A DNA stretch of 64,000 bases from Rhizobium sp. P40RR-XXII (GCF_012641405.1 NZ_JABAII010000007.1:248001-312000), one strand, 5' to 3'; counted from the stretch's first letter, positions 26,505 to 35,100 are shown. The notes: a model not told the origin generated them from the sequence alone. Numbers and translations are program-made.

Positions 26505-27932
26505 CTAGCCCTGCTTGCCTTGGCCTGACTTGCCCTTCCCCGAAGCGGGCTTGGCCGGGCTCTGCGCATCAGGGCTGGCCCCTTCCTTCACGGCCTGGTC
26601 CGAAGGATTGGCAATCAGGATCTCGATACGGCGATTGGCATCGTTGAAGGGATCGCTGGGCAGCTTCAGCCGTCGGTCCGCGAAGCCGGAGACCTGCGCG
26701 ATCCGCTTCTCGTCCAACCCGCCGCTGGTCAGCATATAGTAGGCGCTTTGGGCACGGTCGAGCGACAGGCGCCAGTTGTCGTTGCGGCCGCCGACCATGT
26801 AGGGACGCCCGTCCGTGTGGCCCCGGACCAGGATCGATCCCTTGTGCTCGGCCAGGATCTTGCCGATCTTCTCCATGGCCAGCACCATCTCCCGGCGCGG
26901 AACGGCCGAGCCGATGTTGAACATCGGATCATTGCTCTGATCGGAAATCGTCACCAGCACACCGCCTTCGGCCGCGGTGACTTGCAACCCCTCGGCCAGC
27001 TGGCCGGCCACACCGTTGATCTCGGCCTTGATCGCCTGCTGCAAATCCTTGGCTTCCTGCTGCTGCGCCTTCGTCGGCGTCACATCCTTGCCCTGGGGCA
27101 TGGCGGCATTGTCTTCAGGCATCGACGCGTCGCTTTGTCCGGAGACCTTGGCGATTTGCTGAGCTTGCGTCTGCTTTTCCTGCTGCTTGCCGGTCGCCTG
27201 CTCGCTCACCGTCGGCTGCTGTTCCGGCGTCTGCGGCTGATCCGCCGGCTGGCCGGTATCGGAGGCCGTTGCCTTCGACAGGGCGATCACTTCGCCCTTG
27301 TCCGTTTGATCCGACTTGGCGGACTGTTCCTCATTCGCCTTCTTGGAGGCGCTGGAAACCCGAACCTGCTTGGTCCAGAAATCAGGATCGAAGGGATCGC
27401 GATAGGCCTGACCGCCATCCGCACCCGTGGCTGGGCCGGACTGGGCGGCACCGCCCTCGCCCTTGGCGCTGACATTGGCCTGCTGGCCGACTTCCTGCGC
27501 GATTTCCGCCAGAACCGAATAGGGGTTCTCGAAGAAATCGGCCTCGGAATAATTCGTCTGATCGCCCGACGTCGATGTCAGGTCCTCACCCGTCTTGGCG
27601 GATTTGCCCTCGTTCGGCTTGTCCTGCGGCTTATCCGACTTCTGCTGGTTCTTTTCACCCTGAGCCTGGTCGACGGGCTTCTTGAGACCCTTCTCCGTCG
27701 GCTTTTCGTCCGCCAGTTTGATGGGATTGAAATAGGAGGCAACGGAGGCCTTCGTCTCCTCGTTGGCGGCATTGACGAGCCACATTACCAGGAAGAAGGC
27801 CATCATGGCCGTCATGAAGTCGGCATAGGCGATCTTCCACGCGCCGCCGTGGCCGGCGTCATGATCGCCGCCGCCATGGCGCTTGACGATGATGATCTCG
27901 TGCTTGCCGTGATTTTGATCGCCGTCGCTCAT
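26505..27932 (-). CDS. motB: Flagellar stator protein MotB
   Basis: A 475-residue stator subunit with one membrane helix carrying the proton-binding aspartate (AWKIAYADFMTAMMAFFLVMWLV, Asp38), and a C-terminal OmpA-type peptidoglycan-binding domain (ILVRGHTDGRPYM...NWRLSLDRAQSAYYML). Between them lies a long Q/K/D-rich linker of about 250 residues, much longer than in enteric MotB; MotC is thought to act on this periplasmic part. MotA is encoded separately at 47892-48764. It overlaps the FliH-like gene by four bases. Confidence 0.95.
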   Translation of the reverse strand: MSDGDQNHGKHEIIIVKRHGGGDHDAGHGGAWKIAYADFMTAMMAFFLVMWLVNAANEETKASVASYFNPIKLADEKPTEKGLKKPVDQAQGEKNQQKSDKPQDKPNEGKSAKTGEDLTSTSGDQTNYSEADFFENPYSVLAEIAQEVGQQANVSAKGEGGAAQSGPATGADGGQAYRDPFDPDFWTKQVRVSSASKKANEEQSAKSDQTDKGEVIALSKATASDTGQPADQPQTPEQQPTVSEQATGKQQEKQTQAQQIAKVSGQSDASMPEDNAAMPQGKDVTPTKAQQQEAKDLQQAIKAEINGVAGQLAEGLQVTAAEGGVLVTISDQSNDPMFNIGSAVPRREMVLAMEKIGKILAEHKGSILVRGHTDGRPYMVGGRNDNWRLSLDRAQSAYYMLTSGGLDEKRIAQVSGFADRRLKLPSDPFNDANRRIEILIANPSDQAVKEGASPDAQSPAKPASGKGKSGQGKQG

Positions 27933-28561
27933 TTCAATATCTCTTTCAGACTAGCGGCCCAGGCTGACATTCGGGTCACGAGAACGCTCTCGCCAATGGT
28001 GACGGTGAGATCGACGTCCTGCGTCTCGACGTGACGCAACAGGGCGCCGTCGGCGCCGAGATGCGCATGAAGGGCCTCGAAGAGACGATGCGGGCCGCTG
28101 ACGGAGATCGATCCGGCGCTACCGTCGAGAATTGCGGCCCTGACCAGATCGGCGAGATCGGCAACGGCCTTGGCTGTCAGCGTTTCGGTCATGATCGGCG
28201 CAAGAATGGCCGCCGTTTCCGCGCTGATCGCCTGACCCAACATCGTGGCCATGCGCGTCACGCCGGCCGCGATGTTCTCGGCCGCCTGTTCTTCATAACG
28301 CGTCCGCAACGCCTCCTTTTCGGCCTGAAACGACACGGCCATGGTATCGAGCTCGGCCTGATGCTTCTGCGACAGTTCCTGCGTCGCGGCCTCGTGTCCC
28401 TCTGCATAGGCGGCCCGGCGCTCGGCCTCGATATCGACAGGCGGCTCGACCGGACTTTCGGGAAACTCCATCAAATGCGCAAACGCTGCGTCCTCCGCAG
28501 GCGGCGGCGGGGCCTGTTCGGCGCTGAAATCCTTGAGGTATCGGGATAGTGCCAGGCTCAA
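27929..28561 (-). CDS. FliH/FlbE-like flagellar export regulator
   Basis: A 210-residue soluble protein with a proline-rich N-terminus, a long charged coiled coil (RRAAYAEGHEAATQELSQKHQAELDTMAVSFQAEKEALRTRYEEQAAENI, about 48-98) and a globular C-terminal half. This FliH-like layout, and the absence of any other fliH while fliI is present, suggests it is the FliI regulator. The start is a TTG with GGAG eight bases upstream, overlapping the stop of a possible 30-codon reading frame. The name is inferred. Confidence 0.65.
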   Translation of the reverse strand: MSLALSRYLKDFSAEQAPPPPAEDAAFAHLMEFPESPVEPPVDIEAERRAAYAEGHEAATQELSQKHQAELDTMAVSFQAEKEALRTRYEEQAAENIAAGVTRMATMLGQAISAETAAILAPIMTETLTAKAVADLADLVRAAILDGSAGSISVSGPHRLFEALHAHLGADGALLRHVETQDVDLTVTIGESVLVTRMSAWAASLKEILK

Positions 28562-28650
28562 GCGCGCATCTCCCCATTCGCATCGGAAAGATGCAGCACG
28601 TCCGTCCCAGCCGAGGGCAGCTCCATTCCCATTCTCAAAACGTCGATCAT
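28558..28650 (-). CDS. Possible 30-codon leader ORF coupled to the FliH-like gene
   Basis: ATG at 28650 with GGAAG upstream opens a 30-codon frame (MIDVLRMGMELPSAGTDVL...) whose TGA overlaps the TTG start of the next gene as TTGA. Such an arrangement allows re-initiation on a weak start codon. No similarity is recognised, and coding status is uncertain. Confidence 0.25.
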   Translation of the reverse strand: MIDVLRMGMELPSAGTDVLHLSDANGEMRA

Positions 28651-28813
28651 CACGCTTCCGGTTTCCGTCCTCGGGCTGCGCTTCCGGACATGACTGACGT
28701 CACCGGCACATTGCGCAACCATGCCACTGCGAAGGACCGTAGGCAGTCAAACTTGTGCGAGGATGAATGCGGCGGCCTTGGTCGAGAGCCGATCGAGCCG
28801 GGCCGCCCGCCCA

Positions 28814-29794
28814 TCATTTCGATTGAAGGAGGATCAGCACCTTGCTCGCCATGCCGTTGGCGATCGACAACGCCTGAATACCCATCTGCTGGGCTGTCTG
28901 CAGGGCATTCTGCCGCACCGACGCCTCTTCCATATTCGTGTCGACGAGATCGCCGACGCTGCTCTTGATGGCGTCGCTGAGCTTGGAAATATAGTCCGAC
29001 TGATCGTCGATGTTCGATTTCATCAAACCGAGCGTCGAATCCGCCGAAGTCGCGGACTTCAGAAGCGAGTTGGTGACATTGATCATGTCGGTCAGCTCGT
29101 CGTCGGTCGTGCTGCTCGAGATCGCGATCTCCGTTCCGCCCGCCGGCGCTGTACCAGTATCGGCAGCCAGGAGGTAGTAGTTGCGGGCCGTGGTACCGCC
29201 GCTGCTCGATGTGTCGAACGTGCTCGCATCGACATTCTTTGTCAGCAATCCCCGGCTCGCATCGGCGGTATCGATCATCAGGGTTTGGGAACTGTCGTAG
29301 CCGATCGTCGTGAGGCTGATCTGGCCGCCAGCGCCGCGCGTGAAATTGCTGATCACGGATTGCTGCGTGCTGGGGTGCTGGTCGGTATTGTAGAGCCAAT
29401 TTTCGCCGGAGAAGGAGGCCGATTGGGTAACGGATTGCAGCTGATTCTTAAGCTGCTGAATATCGGAATTGATCGCATCCTTATTTGTGCCCGCTTCCTT
29501 TGCCGAAACCAGCTTTGACTGGATTTGCGTCAAAAGGCTGACGACCGTATCCATGGCGGTGGACGCGGTATCGACCTTGGAGGAGCCGAGGCCGAGCGCA
29601 TCCGTGATCGTGGAAAGGCTGCTCCGGTCCGAGCGCATGGTGGTCGCCATCGACCAGTAGGTCGGATCGTCGCTCGCCGTCGCGATGCGATAACCGGACG
29701 AGACCTGCTGCTGCACGACACCGAGATCTTTGTTGATTCCGCGTAACACGGTCAGCGCCGCGGACGCAGCATGATTCGTCGTCACATTGCTCAT
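28814..29794 (-). CDS. fla: Flagellin, divergent fourth copy
   Basis: A 326-residue flagellin, the most divergent of four. The N-terminal core (NHAASAALTVLRGINKDLGVVQQQVSSGYRIATASDDPTYWSIA-like) and C-terminal core (MEEASVRQNALQTAQQMGIQALSIANGMASKVLILLQ) are conserved, while the centre differs from the other copies. The start MSNVTTNHAA is chosen because it is the conserved flagellin N-terminus; an ATG 24 codons upstream lies in the leader. It is a minor filament subunit by analogy with other rhizobia. Confidence 0.93.
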   Translation of the reverse strand: MSNVTTNHAASAALTVLRGINKDLGVVQQQVSSGYRIATASDDPTYWSMATTMRSDRSSLSTITDALGLGSSKVDTASTAMDTVVSLLTQIQSKLVSAKEAGTNKDAINSDIQQLKNQLQSVTQSASFSGENWLYNTDQHPSTQQSVISNFTRGAGGQISLTTIGYDSSQTLMIDTADASRGLLTKNVDASTFDTSSSGGTTARNYYLLAADTGTAPAGGTEIAISSSTTDDELTDMINVTNSLLKSATSADSTLGLMKSNIDDQSDYISKLSDAIKSSVGDLVDTNMEEASVRQNALQTAQQMGIQALSIANGMASKVLILLQSK

Positions 29795-29815
29795 CTGAGA
29801 ATCCGTAATTCCATT

Positions 29816-29863
29816 GGGACTGGCAAACCGGGCCGATCCGGTAGCAACGATTGGCCTCATGCC
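29816..29863 (-). promoter_or_regulatory. Conserved flagellin leader motif, copy at the fourth flagellin
   Basis: On the minus strand GGCATGAGGC is followed by two CCGG boxes and a GTCCC end, about 20-70 bases before the start codon. The same arrangement precedes all four flagellin genes (see 31001-31044, 35101-35146, 36254-36302). This is the most degenerate copy. Confidence 0.5.
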
Positions 29864-30051
29864 CACCAGCGGGGGATATCCCAGCGCGGCCCGTCGCTAA
29901 AGCAAAGCCCGGCTATCGTTCTGAAGACGATCGAAGGCCGGATCCTGCAAAAAGACTGCAAATCAATCAGCGACAACGTTAACAAAAGCTCATGTGCGGC
30001 GACAAGAGGGAAATGCCGCCGCGCCATCCTAACGCAAGCTCCAGTCAAGGC

Positions 30052-30969
30052 TCACTTGAAGAGGGAGAGGACGTTCTGCGCGCTGGTGTTGGCGATCTGA
30101 AGCGACTGGATGGCCAGTTGCTGCTGCGTCTGCAGCGCCGACAGCCTGCTCGACTCCTCTTCCATATCCGCATCGACAAGCTTGCCGACGCCGGAATCGA
30201 TCGTGTCGCGCAGCGTGGAAACGAAGCTCGTCTGCAGATCGATGCGGGTCGAAAGCGAGCCGAGCTGCGAGGCCGTGGTCGTCATGGCGTTGAGGGCGCT
30301 CTGAACGAGATTCATGGCCTTGCCGATGTCGCCGCTCGTCATGTTGGTGATATCGAGACTGAAGACCGAATAGGATGTGCCGCTGATATTCTGCTGAGTG
30401 CCGAGAATACCGGAGCTGGTATCGATCGTACCGCCGCTTGCGCCGAACAGCACATTGCCCTGCGAACCGGTATCGAAACTGTAGCTGGTGCTGTTGACGG
30501 AAACAGTGCCGTTGTTGTTGCGCACGAAGGAGGAGACGACGGAGGCCGATGCGCCGTTGACCGCATACATCCAGTTCTGCCCGGAGAAGGAAGCGGACTG
30601 TGCGATACTCTCCAGTTGCTGCTGAAGCTGGGTGATTTCCTCTTGGATATCAGCCTTCGAAACGCTGCTTTCGGTTGCCGCGACGAGCTTGTCCTTGATC
30701 TGCTGCACGACGGTGATGGAATTATCCATCGCCGCATAGGCTGTATCGACCTTGGCGGCACCTAAGCCTAATGCGTCCGAGACGGCGGAAAGCGCGCTGT
30801 TGTCGGAGCGCATGGTGGTCGCGATCGACCAGTAGGCAGCATTGTCGGCTGCCTTGGCGACGCGATAGCCGGAGGATACGCGGCTCTGCGTGTCCTGCAG
30901 GTTCGTGTTGATGCCGCGCAGGGTTTGAAGGGCGGACATTGCCGCGTCGTTGGTGAGAATGCTGGTCAT
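30052..30969 (-). CDS. fla: Flagellin, third copy
   Basis: A 305-residue flagellin clearly related to the two upstream copies. Conserved N-terminus MTSILTNDAAMSALQTLRGINTNLQDTQSRVSSGYRVAKAADNAAYWSIA and C-terminus KLVDADMEEESSRLSALQTQQQLAIQSLQIANTSAQNVLSLFK; the central part has drifted. The start is fixed by the family N-terminus, not by the ATG 24 codons upstream, which lies in the shared leader motif. Two CtrA-type boxes lie upstream, and the rightward decarboxylase gene is divergent from it. Confidence 0.95.
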   Translation of the reverse strand: MTSILTNDAAMSALQTLRGINTNLQDTQSRVSSGYRVAKAADNAAYWSIATTMRSDNSALSAVSDALGLGAAKVDTAYAAMDNSITVVQQIKDKLVAATESSVSKADIQEEITQLQQQLESIAQSASFSGQNWMYAVNGASASVVSSFVRNNNGTVSVNSTSYSFDTGSQGNVLFGASGGTIDTSSGILGTQQNISGTSYSVFSLDITNMTSGDIGKAMNLVQSALNAMTTTASQLGSLSTRIDLQTSFVSTLRDTIDSGVGKLVDADMEEESSRLSALQTQQQLAIQSLQIANTSAQNVLSLFK

Positions 30970-31000
30970 CGAATGGTGCCCCTTGTGGCTGAATTTGGAA

Positions 31001-31044
31001 GGGACATCCGGTCTGCGGCCGGGAACGGCAATCAGCCTCATGCT
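31001..31044 (-). promoter_or_regulatory. Conserved flagellin leader motif, third flagellin
   Basis: Minus-strand reading gives GCATGAGGCTGATTGCCGTT, then two CCGG boxes seven bases apart, ending ATGTCCC, about 30-75 bases before the ATG. Near-identical to the copy upstream of flaB. Confidence 0.6.
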
Positions 31045-31046
31045 TG

Positions 31047-31061
31047 TTAACCGCCTTTTAA
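31047..31061. promoter_or_regulatory. CtrA-type box, flagellin-proximal
   Basis: TTAACCGCCTTTTAA fits TTAA-N7-TTAA, 78-92 bases upstream of the third flagellin start and just beyond its leader motif. Another TTAAC follows six bases later. The position would suit activation of the flagellin promoter. Confidence 0.5.
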
Positions 31062-31108
31062 GAGGGGTTAACCAACCGTTGCGTTAGCTGCAACTGACAG
31101 CATTAGAG

Positions 31109-31124
31109 TTAATAAAAGGTTAAC
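31109..31124. promoter_or_regulatory. CtrA-type box, distal
   Basis: TTAATAAAAGGTTAAC is an exact TTAA-N7-TTAAC match, 140 bases from the flagellin start and 185 bases upstream of the decarboxylase gene. It could serve either divergent promoter. A further lone GTTAAC lies at 31138-31143. Confidence 0.5.
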
Positions 31125-31308
31125 GCCACCACCAAAAGTTAACGAATTCATACGGCTGATGACTGGCAGGCTCGCAAGTCAGCCTCGCGCCACCTTGGGC
31201 GTCGTAGCATGGCAGCGATCCGTCCGTGTCGGACGGGAAGCGGCCGGTCACTTTTCATAGGGCATTCCGACGGCAGCGTGGATACGGCCGGCCATAGACG
31301 AGGTTGAG

Positions 31309-32796
31309 ATGTTCAGTTTGCAGGACGCCGGACGAACGGCGGTTGATCGCCACGCGCGAACAAGCCTCGATCCGGACGACTGGCAGGCCCTGCGCAAACA
31401 GGGTCATCAGATGCTCGACGACATGCTCGATCATCTCCAGGCACTCGGCACGAAGCCGGTTTGGCAGCATGCCCCCGCCTCCGCCCGCGCCTTGTTCGAT
31501 GCGCCGTTGCCCGTGGAGGCCGGCGATCTGGCTGAAGTCCACGCCATCTTTCGGGAAAACATCCTGCCCTACGGCAGCGGCAACATCCATCCCGGCTTCA
31601 TGGGCTGGGTCCAGGGCGGCGGCACGGTCGCCGGCATGCTGGCTGAAATGCTGGCCGGCGGGCTGAACGCCAATCTCGGCGGCCGCGACCATATGCCGAT
31701 CGAGGTCGAGCGCCAGATCATCCGCTGGACGCGCCAGATCTTCTCCTTTCCGGAAACGGCCGGCGGCATATTCCTGACCGGCGCATCGCAGGCCAATTTC
31801 GTGGCGGTACAGATCGCCAGATGCCGCAAGCTCGGCCGTGACGTGCGCGCAACGGGCCTGTCCGACGAATCCCGGCTGGTCGCCTATGCCTCAAGCGAGG
31901 TGCATGGCTGCGTCCCGCGCGCCTTTGAAATGTCCGGCATCGGCAGCAATCAGCTGCGGCGCGTTCCGGTCGACGCCCTCGGCCGGATCGATCTCCATGC
32001 GCTGGAGCAGGCGATCCTGCGCGACAGGCAGGAAGGCTTCGTGCCGTTCCTCCTCATCGGCAGCGCGGGAACAGTCAACACCGGCGCCGTCGATGACCTG
32101 GCCGCCCTGCGCGGCATTGCCGACACCCATGATCTTCATTTTCACGTCGACGGCGCGCTCGGCGCTCTTGGCATCCTCAGCGAGGAGCTCGCACCTTTGT
32201 TTGCGGGGATAGAAACCTGCGATTCCCTTGCCTTCGATTTCCACAAGTGGGGTCAGGTACCCTACGATGCCGGCTTCCTCCTGGTGCGGGACAGCGAGTG
32301 GCAACGGCAAGCCTTTGCTTCGGACGCCGCCTATCTCAGCCGCGCGGCGACCGGGCTTGCGGGCGGAGACTGGTGGCCCTGCGACTACGGTCCGGATCTT
32401 TCGCGCGGTTTCAGGGCTCTGAAGACCTGGTTCACGCTGAAAACCTATGGCGTCAAAGCATTGGGCGAGGCAATGAGCGCCAACTGCATGCTGGCACGCG
32501 AGCTTGCGCGGCGGATCGAGCGGGAGCCTGCGCTGAAACTGCTCGCGCCCGTCGCCCTCAACATCGTCTGCTTCGCCTATGTCGGAGCCGATGGAACGAT
32601 GCCGGCATCCGTCAATTCCCACATCGTCGAGCGTCTCCACGCCGAAGGCCGCGTCGCTCCGTCACTGACCCATATGAACGGTCAGCCGGCAATTCGCGCC
32701 GCGATCGTAAACCACCGTACCCGACTGGCGGATATCGACGCGCTCGTTCGGAGCGTTTTGACAATCGGCTCTCAACAGGATCTTCCGCAATGCTGA
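31309..32796 (+). CDS. Pyridoxal-phosphate-dependent group II decarboxylase
   Basis: A 495-residue cytoplasmic enzyme of the aromatic-L-amino-acid/glutamate/histidine decarboxylase family (fold type I). Visible: NIHPGFMGWVQGGG near the N-terminus, FLTGASQANFVAV, the aspartate that holds the cofactor ring in HFHVDGALGA, and the Schiff-base lysine in DFHKWGQVPYDAG (Lys313). It would turn an amino acid into an amine; the substrate cannot be read off. It is read against the flagellin genes on both sides and overlaps the next gene by seven bases, forming a two-gene operon. Its presence among flagellin genes is unexpected. Confidence 0.88.
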   Translation: MFSLQDAGRTAVDRHARTSLDPDDWQALRKQGHQMLDDMLDHLQALGTKPVWQHAPASARALFDAPLPVEAGDLAEVHAIFRENILPYGSGNIHPGFMGWVQGGGTVAGMLAEMLAGGLNANLGGRDHMPIEVERQIIRWTRQIFSFPETAGGIFLTGASQANFVAVQIARCRKLGRDVRATGLSDESRLVAYASSEVHGCVPRAFEMSGIGSNQLRRVPVDALGRIDLHALEQAILRDRQEGFVPFLLIGSAGTVNTGAVDDLAALRGIADTHDLHFHVDGALGALGILSEELAPLFAGIETCDSLAFDFHKWGQVPYDAGFLLVRDSEWQRQAFASDAAYLSRAATGLAGGDWWPCDYGPDLSRGFRALKTWFTLKTYGVKALGEAMSANCMLARELARRIEREPALKLLAPVALNIVCFAYVGADGTMPASVNSHIVERLHAEGRVAPSLTHMNGQPAIRAAIVNHRTRLADIDALVRSVLTIGSQQDLPQC

Positions 32797-34046
32797 TGAC
32801 CAAAGCCCCCACCGCCGATCCGGCGCCCCTGAACATGCCGGCCAGCGCCCGAATTCTCGGCATGCGGAGAATAGTCTCGTCCGTCTACGCAGGCCACGAC
32901 GTGACCCCGCTCTGGAACGAACTCATGCAGCGCGTGACGGCGGACCCAACCGCCGCCGCCGCATTTCTGGACATGGCCATCATCCTGCAGACGCTCGGCC
33001 GCAGCGATGAGGCTCGCCAGATTTTAAAGAGCGCCGTGCAAATACGCCGCGACTATTGCGTGGTCCATGGCAACGGGACGGGTCCGCGGCTGCTCGCTTT
33101 CGTGACCGAAGGCGATTTCATGGCCAATACGCCGCTCGACTTCCTACTGGCCGGCAGTGACTGCGTGCTCTGGCTGCATTATGTCGACCTGGAAACCGCT
33201 GTCCTCGCCGACCTGCCGGACCATGACGTCGCCTTCATGGCGATCGGGGAATCGACCGAAAACGCCCCTCTGCTCGCCCATATGCAAAAACTGCTTGCCG
33301 GCCTCGACGGTCCGGTTATGAACCGCGATCCAGAGCTAATCGCCAGGCTCACGCGCGACGGCGTCAGCGGCATGTTGGCCAACGAGCCGTCCATCCTGTC
33401 GCCAAGCACCCATCGCGTTTCGCGCGCCGATCTTGCAGCCGTCGCGGCCGGCGCCAAGCCGCTCGGGGATTGCGCTCCGGGCCTGGCCTTTCCGCTCGTC
33501 CTTCGCCCGATCAGCACGCATGCAGGCAGCGGGATGGAACGTATCGCCGATCCGGCCGGGCTGGCAGCCTTTTTGACGACACAGCCCGCCTCCGAGCTTT
33601 ACGTGGCGCCCTTCATCGAGTTTCGCGGAGCTGACGGCTACTACAACAAGCAGCGTGTCGTGTTCATCGACGGCAAGGCTTTCGCAAGCCACATGGCGCT
33701 CTCGGACCATTGGATCGTGCATTATCTGAGCGCCGGCATGGCGGAGAGCGCGGCAAAACGCGCCGTCGAACAGGCATGGATGGAAAATTTCGATCACGAC
33801 TTCGCCGTGCGCCACAAGGAGAGCTTCGCGGCCCTTTGCCGCCATATCAAGCTCGACTATTTCGGCATCGATTGCGCGGAACTTCCCGACGGACGCCTGC
33901 TGGTGTTCGAACTCGATGTGGCAATGGTGGTCCACGACATGGATGACCCGATCGTCTATCCCTACAAGCAGGCGGCCATGCGGAAACTATTCGATGGCTT
34001 CGTCGATGCCGTCAGGCAAAGGGCGGCCCCGGCAAAGGCGTCCTGA
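32790..34046 (+). CDS. ATP-grasp-like protein with N-terminal helical (TPR-like) region
   Basis: A 418-residue soluble protein. Residues about 45-90 resemble one or two TPR helices (AAAFLDMAIILQTLGRSDEARQILKSAVQIRRDY). The rest reads like an ATP-grasp/RimK-type ligase: PLVLRPISTHAGSGMERI (about 232-250) as the nucleotide-binding loop, LYVAPFIEFRGADGYYNKQRVVFIDGKAFASHMA, and LDYFGIDCAELPDGRLLVFELD (about 353-375) for metal binding. The start ATG lies inside the decarboxylase stop region (ATGCTGA), indicating coupling. A ligase joining the amine made by its neighbour to a carboxylate is a reasonable guess, not shown. Confidence 0.65.
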   Translation: MLMTKAPTADPAPLNMPASARILGMRRIVSSVYAGHDVTPLWNELMQRVTADPTAAAAFLDMAIILQTLGRSDEARQILKSAVQIRRDYCVVHGNGTGPRLLAFVTEGDFMANTPLDFLLAGSDCVLWLHYVDLETAVLADLPDHDVAFMAIGESTENAPLLAHMQKLLAGLDGPVMNRDPELIARLTRDGVSGMLANEPSILSPSTHRVSRADLAAVAAGAKPLGDCAPGLAFPLVLRPISTHAGSGMERIADPAGLAAFLTTQPASELYVAPFIEFRGADGYYNKQRVVFIDGKAFASHMALSDHWIVHYLSAGMAESAAKRAVEQAWMENFDHDFAVRHKESFAALCRHIKLDYFGIDCAELPDGRLLVFELDVAMVVHDMDDPIVYPYKQAAMRKLFDGFVDAVRQRAAPAKAS

Positions 34047-34082
34047 GCTGGTCGGCGCCGATGTGCCGGACCAAAATTGAAA

Positions 34083-34108
34083 ACCGCGCCTTCCGGGGAA
34101 GGCGCGGT
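34083..34108 (-). terminator. Intrinsic terminator of flaB
   Basis: A 12-base perfect stem, ACCGCGCCTTCC with GGAAGGCGCGGT and a two-base GG centre, is followed on the minus strand by TTTTCAATTTT. It lies 49 bases past the flaB stop and also faces the end of the rightward ATP-grasp-like gene. The stem is related to the flaA terminator. Confidence 0.75.
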
Positions 34109-34157
34109 GAAGGTCTATCTCTTGCCGTCGACCAACGCGTTGCGTTGGCGCTTTTTA

Positions 34158-35069
34158 TTAGCGGAAGAGCGACAGAATCGACTGGGTCGAGGAGTTGGCG
34201 ATCGACAGGGACTGAACGGCCAGCTGCTGCTGCGTCTGCAGAGCGGACAGCTTGCTCGATTCCTGTTCCATGTTGGCGTCAACCAGCTTGCCAACGCCCG
34301 ACTGGATCGAGTCGGAAAGCGAGGAAGCGAAGCTCGTCTGCAGATCGATACGGCTGGAAACGGAGCCCAGCTTCGAGCCGAGGCTGGTCATGGAGTTCAG
34401 AGCGGTCTGAACCATGTTCAGGGCGCTCGAGATCTGACCGCCGGTCATGCTGGAGATGTCGAGGCTGAAGACCGAAGCGCCAACCGAACCATCCGACGTA
34501 CCCAGGATGCCCGAAGTCGTGTCGATCGTGCCGCCGCTCGAGCCGAACAGAACGTTGCCGGTCGCGCTGGTGTCGAAGGCGTAAGAGGTCGTGCTGACCG
34601 AAACGGTGCCGTTGGTGCCGCGGATGAAGGACGAGACAACCGAAGCGGAGTCGCCGCTCTGAGCCATGACCCAGTTTTCGCCGTTGAACGAAGCCGACTG
34701 GGCAACGCTCTGCAGCTGCTGCTGCAGCTGGCCGATTTCTTCCTGAATAGACTTCTTGTCAACCGAACCTTCCATGGCGGTGGCAAGCTTGTTCTTGATC
34801 TGGCCGACAATGTCGATGGCGCTGGTAACGGCGGTGGTTGCAGTGTCAACCTTGGCGGCGCCGAGGCCGAGAGCGTCGGATACAGCGCCGATAGCGCCAT
34901 TGTCGGACTTCATGCTGGTGGCGATCGACCAATAAGCAGCGTTGTCGGAAGCCTTGGAGATGCGCAGGCCGGAAGAAACGGCAGCCTGGGTGTCCTGCAG
35001 GTTGGAGCCGATGGTGCGCAGCGTCTGGAGAGCGGCCATTGCGGCGTTATTGGTAAGAATGCTCGTCAT
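34158..35069 (-). CDS. flaB: Flagellin FlaB (second tandem copy)
   Basis: A 303-residue flagellin that differs from FlaA at only about a dozen residues, mostly near the two ends (for example LRTIGSNLQDTQAAV against LRGISSSLQDTQSAV). All of the central 286 bases (34462-34747) are identical to flaA in DNA sequence. It has the standard core helices with a short central domain, and lacks a signal peptide as it is exported by the flagellar system. It carries its own leader motif and terminator, so it is probably a separate transcript. Confidence 0.96.
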   Translation of the reverse strand: MTSILTNNAAMAALQTLRTIGSNLQDTQAAVSSGLRISKASDNAAYWSIATSMKSDNGAIGAVSDALGLGAAKVDTATTAVTSAIDIVGQIKNKLATAMEGSVDKKSIQEEIGQLQQQLQSVAQSASFNGENWVMAQSGDSASVVSSFIRGTNGTVSVSTTSYAFDTSATGNVLFGSSGGTIDTTSGILGTSDGSVGASVFSLDISSMTGGQISSALNMVQTALNSMTSLGSKLGSVSSRIDLQTSFASSLSDSIQSGVGKLVDANMEQESSKLSALQTQQQLAVQSLSIANSSTQSILSLFR

Positions 35070-35100
35070 GATATTTGCCCCTTTGGCAGTGGTTAAATAA

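Noticed and set aside
26748..28034. Long leucine/arginine-rich plus-strand frame opposite motB
   Set aside because: Antisense frame caused by the biased codons of the Q/K/D-rich MotB linker.
32247..32789. Long 5' extension of the ATP-grasp-like gene
   Set aside because: This part overlaps the decarboxylase gene in another frame and is rich in arginine without structure; the ATG at 32790 is coupled to the decarboxylase stop.
31309..34046. Decarboxylase pair as a transposon or phage cargo
   Set aside because: No transposase, integrase, inverted ends or target duplications were seen, and base composition looks like the neighbours; only the inverted orientation suggests insertion.
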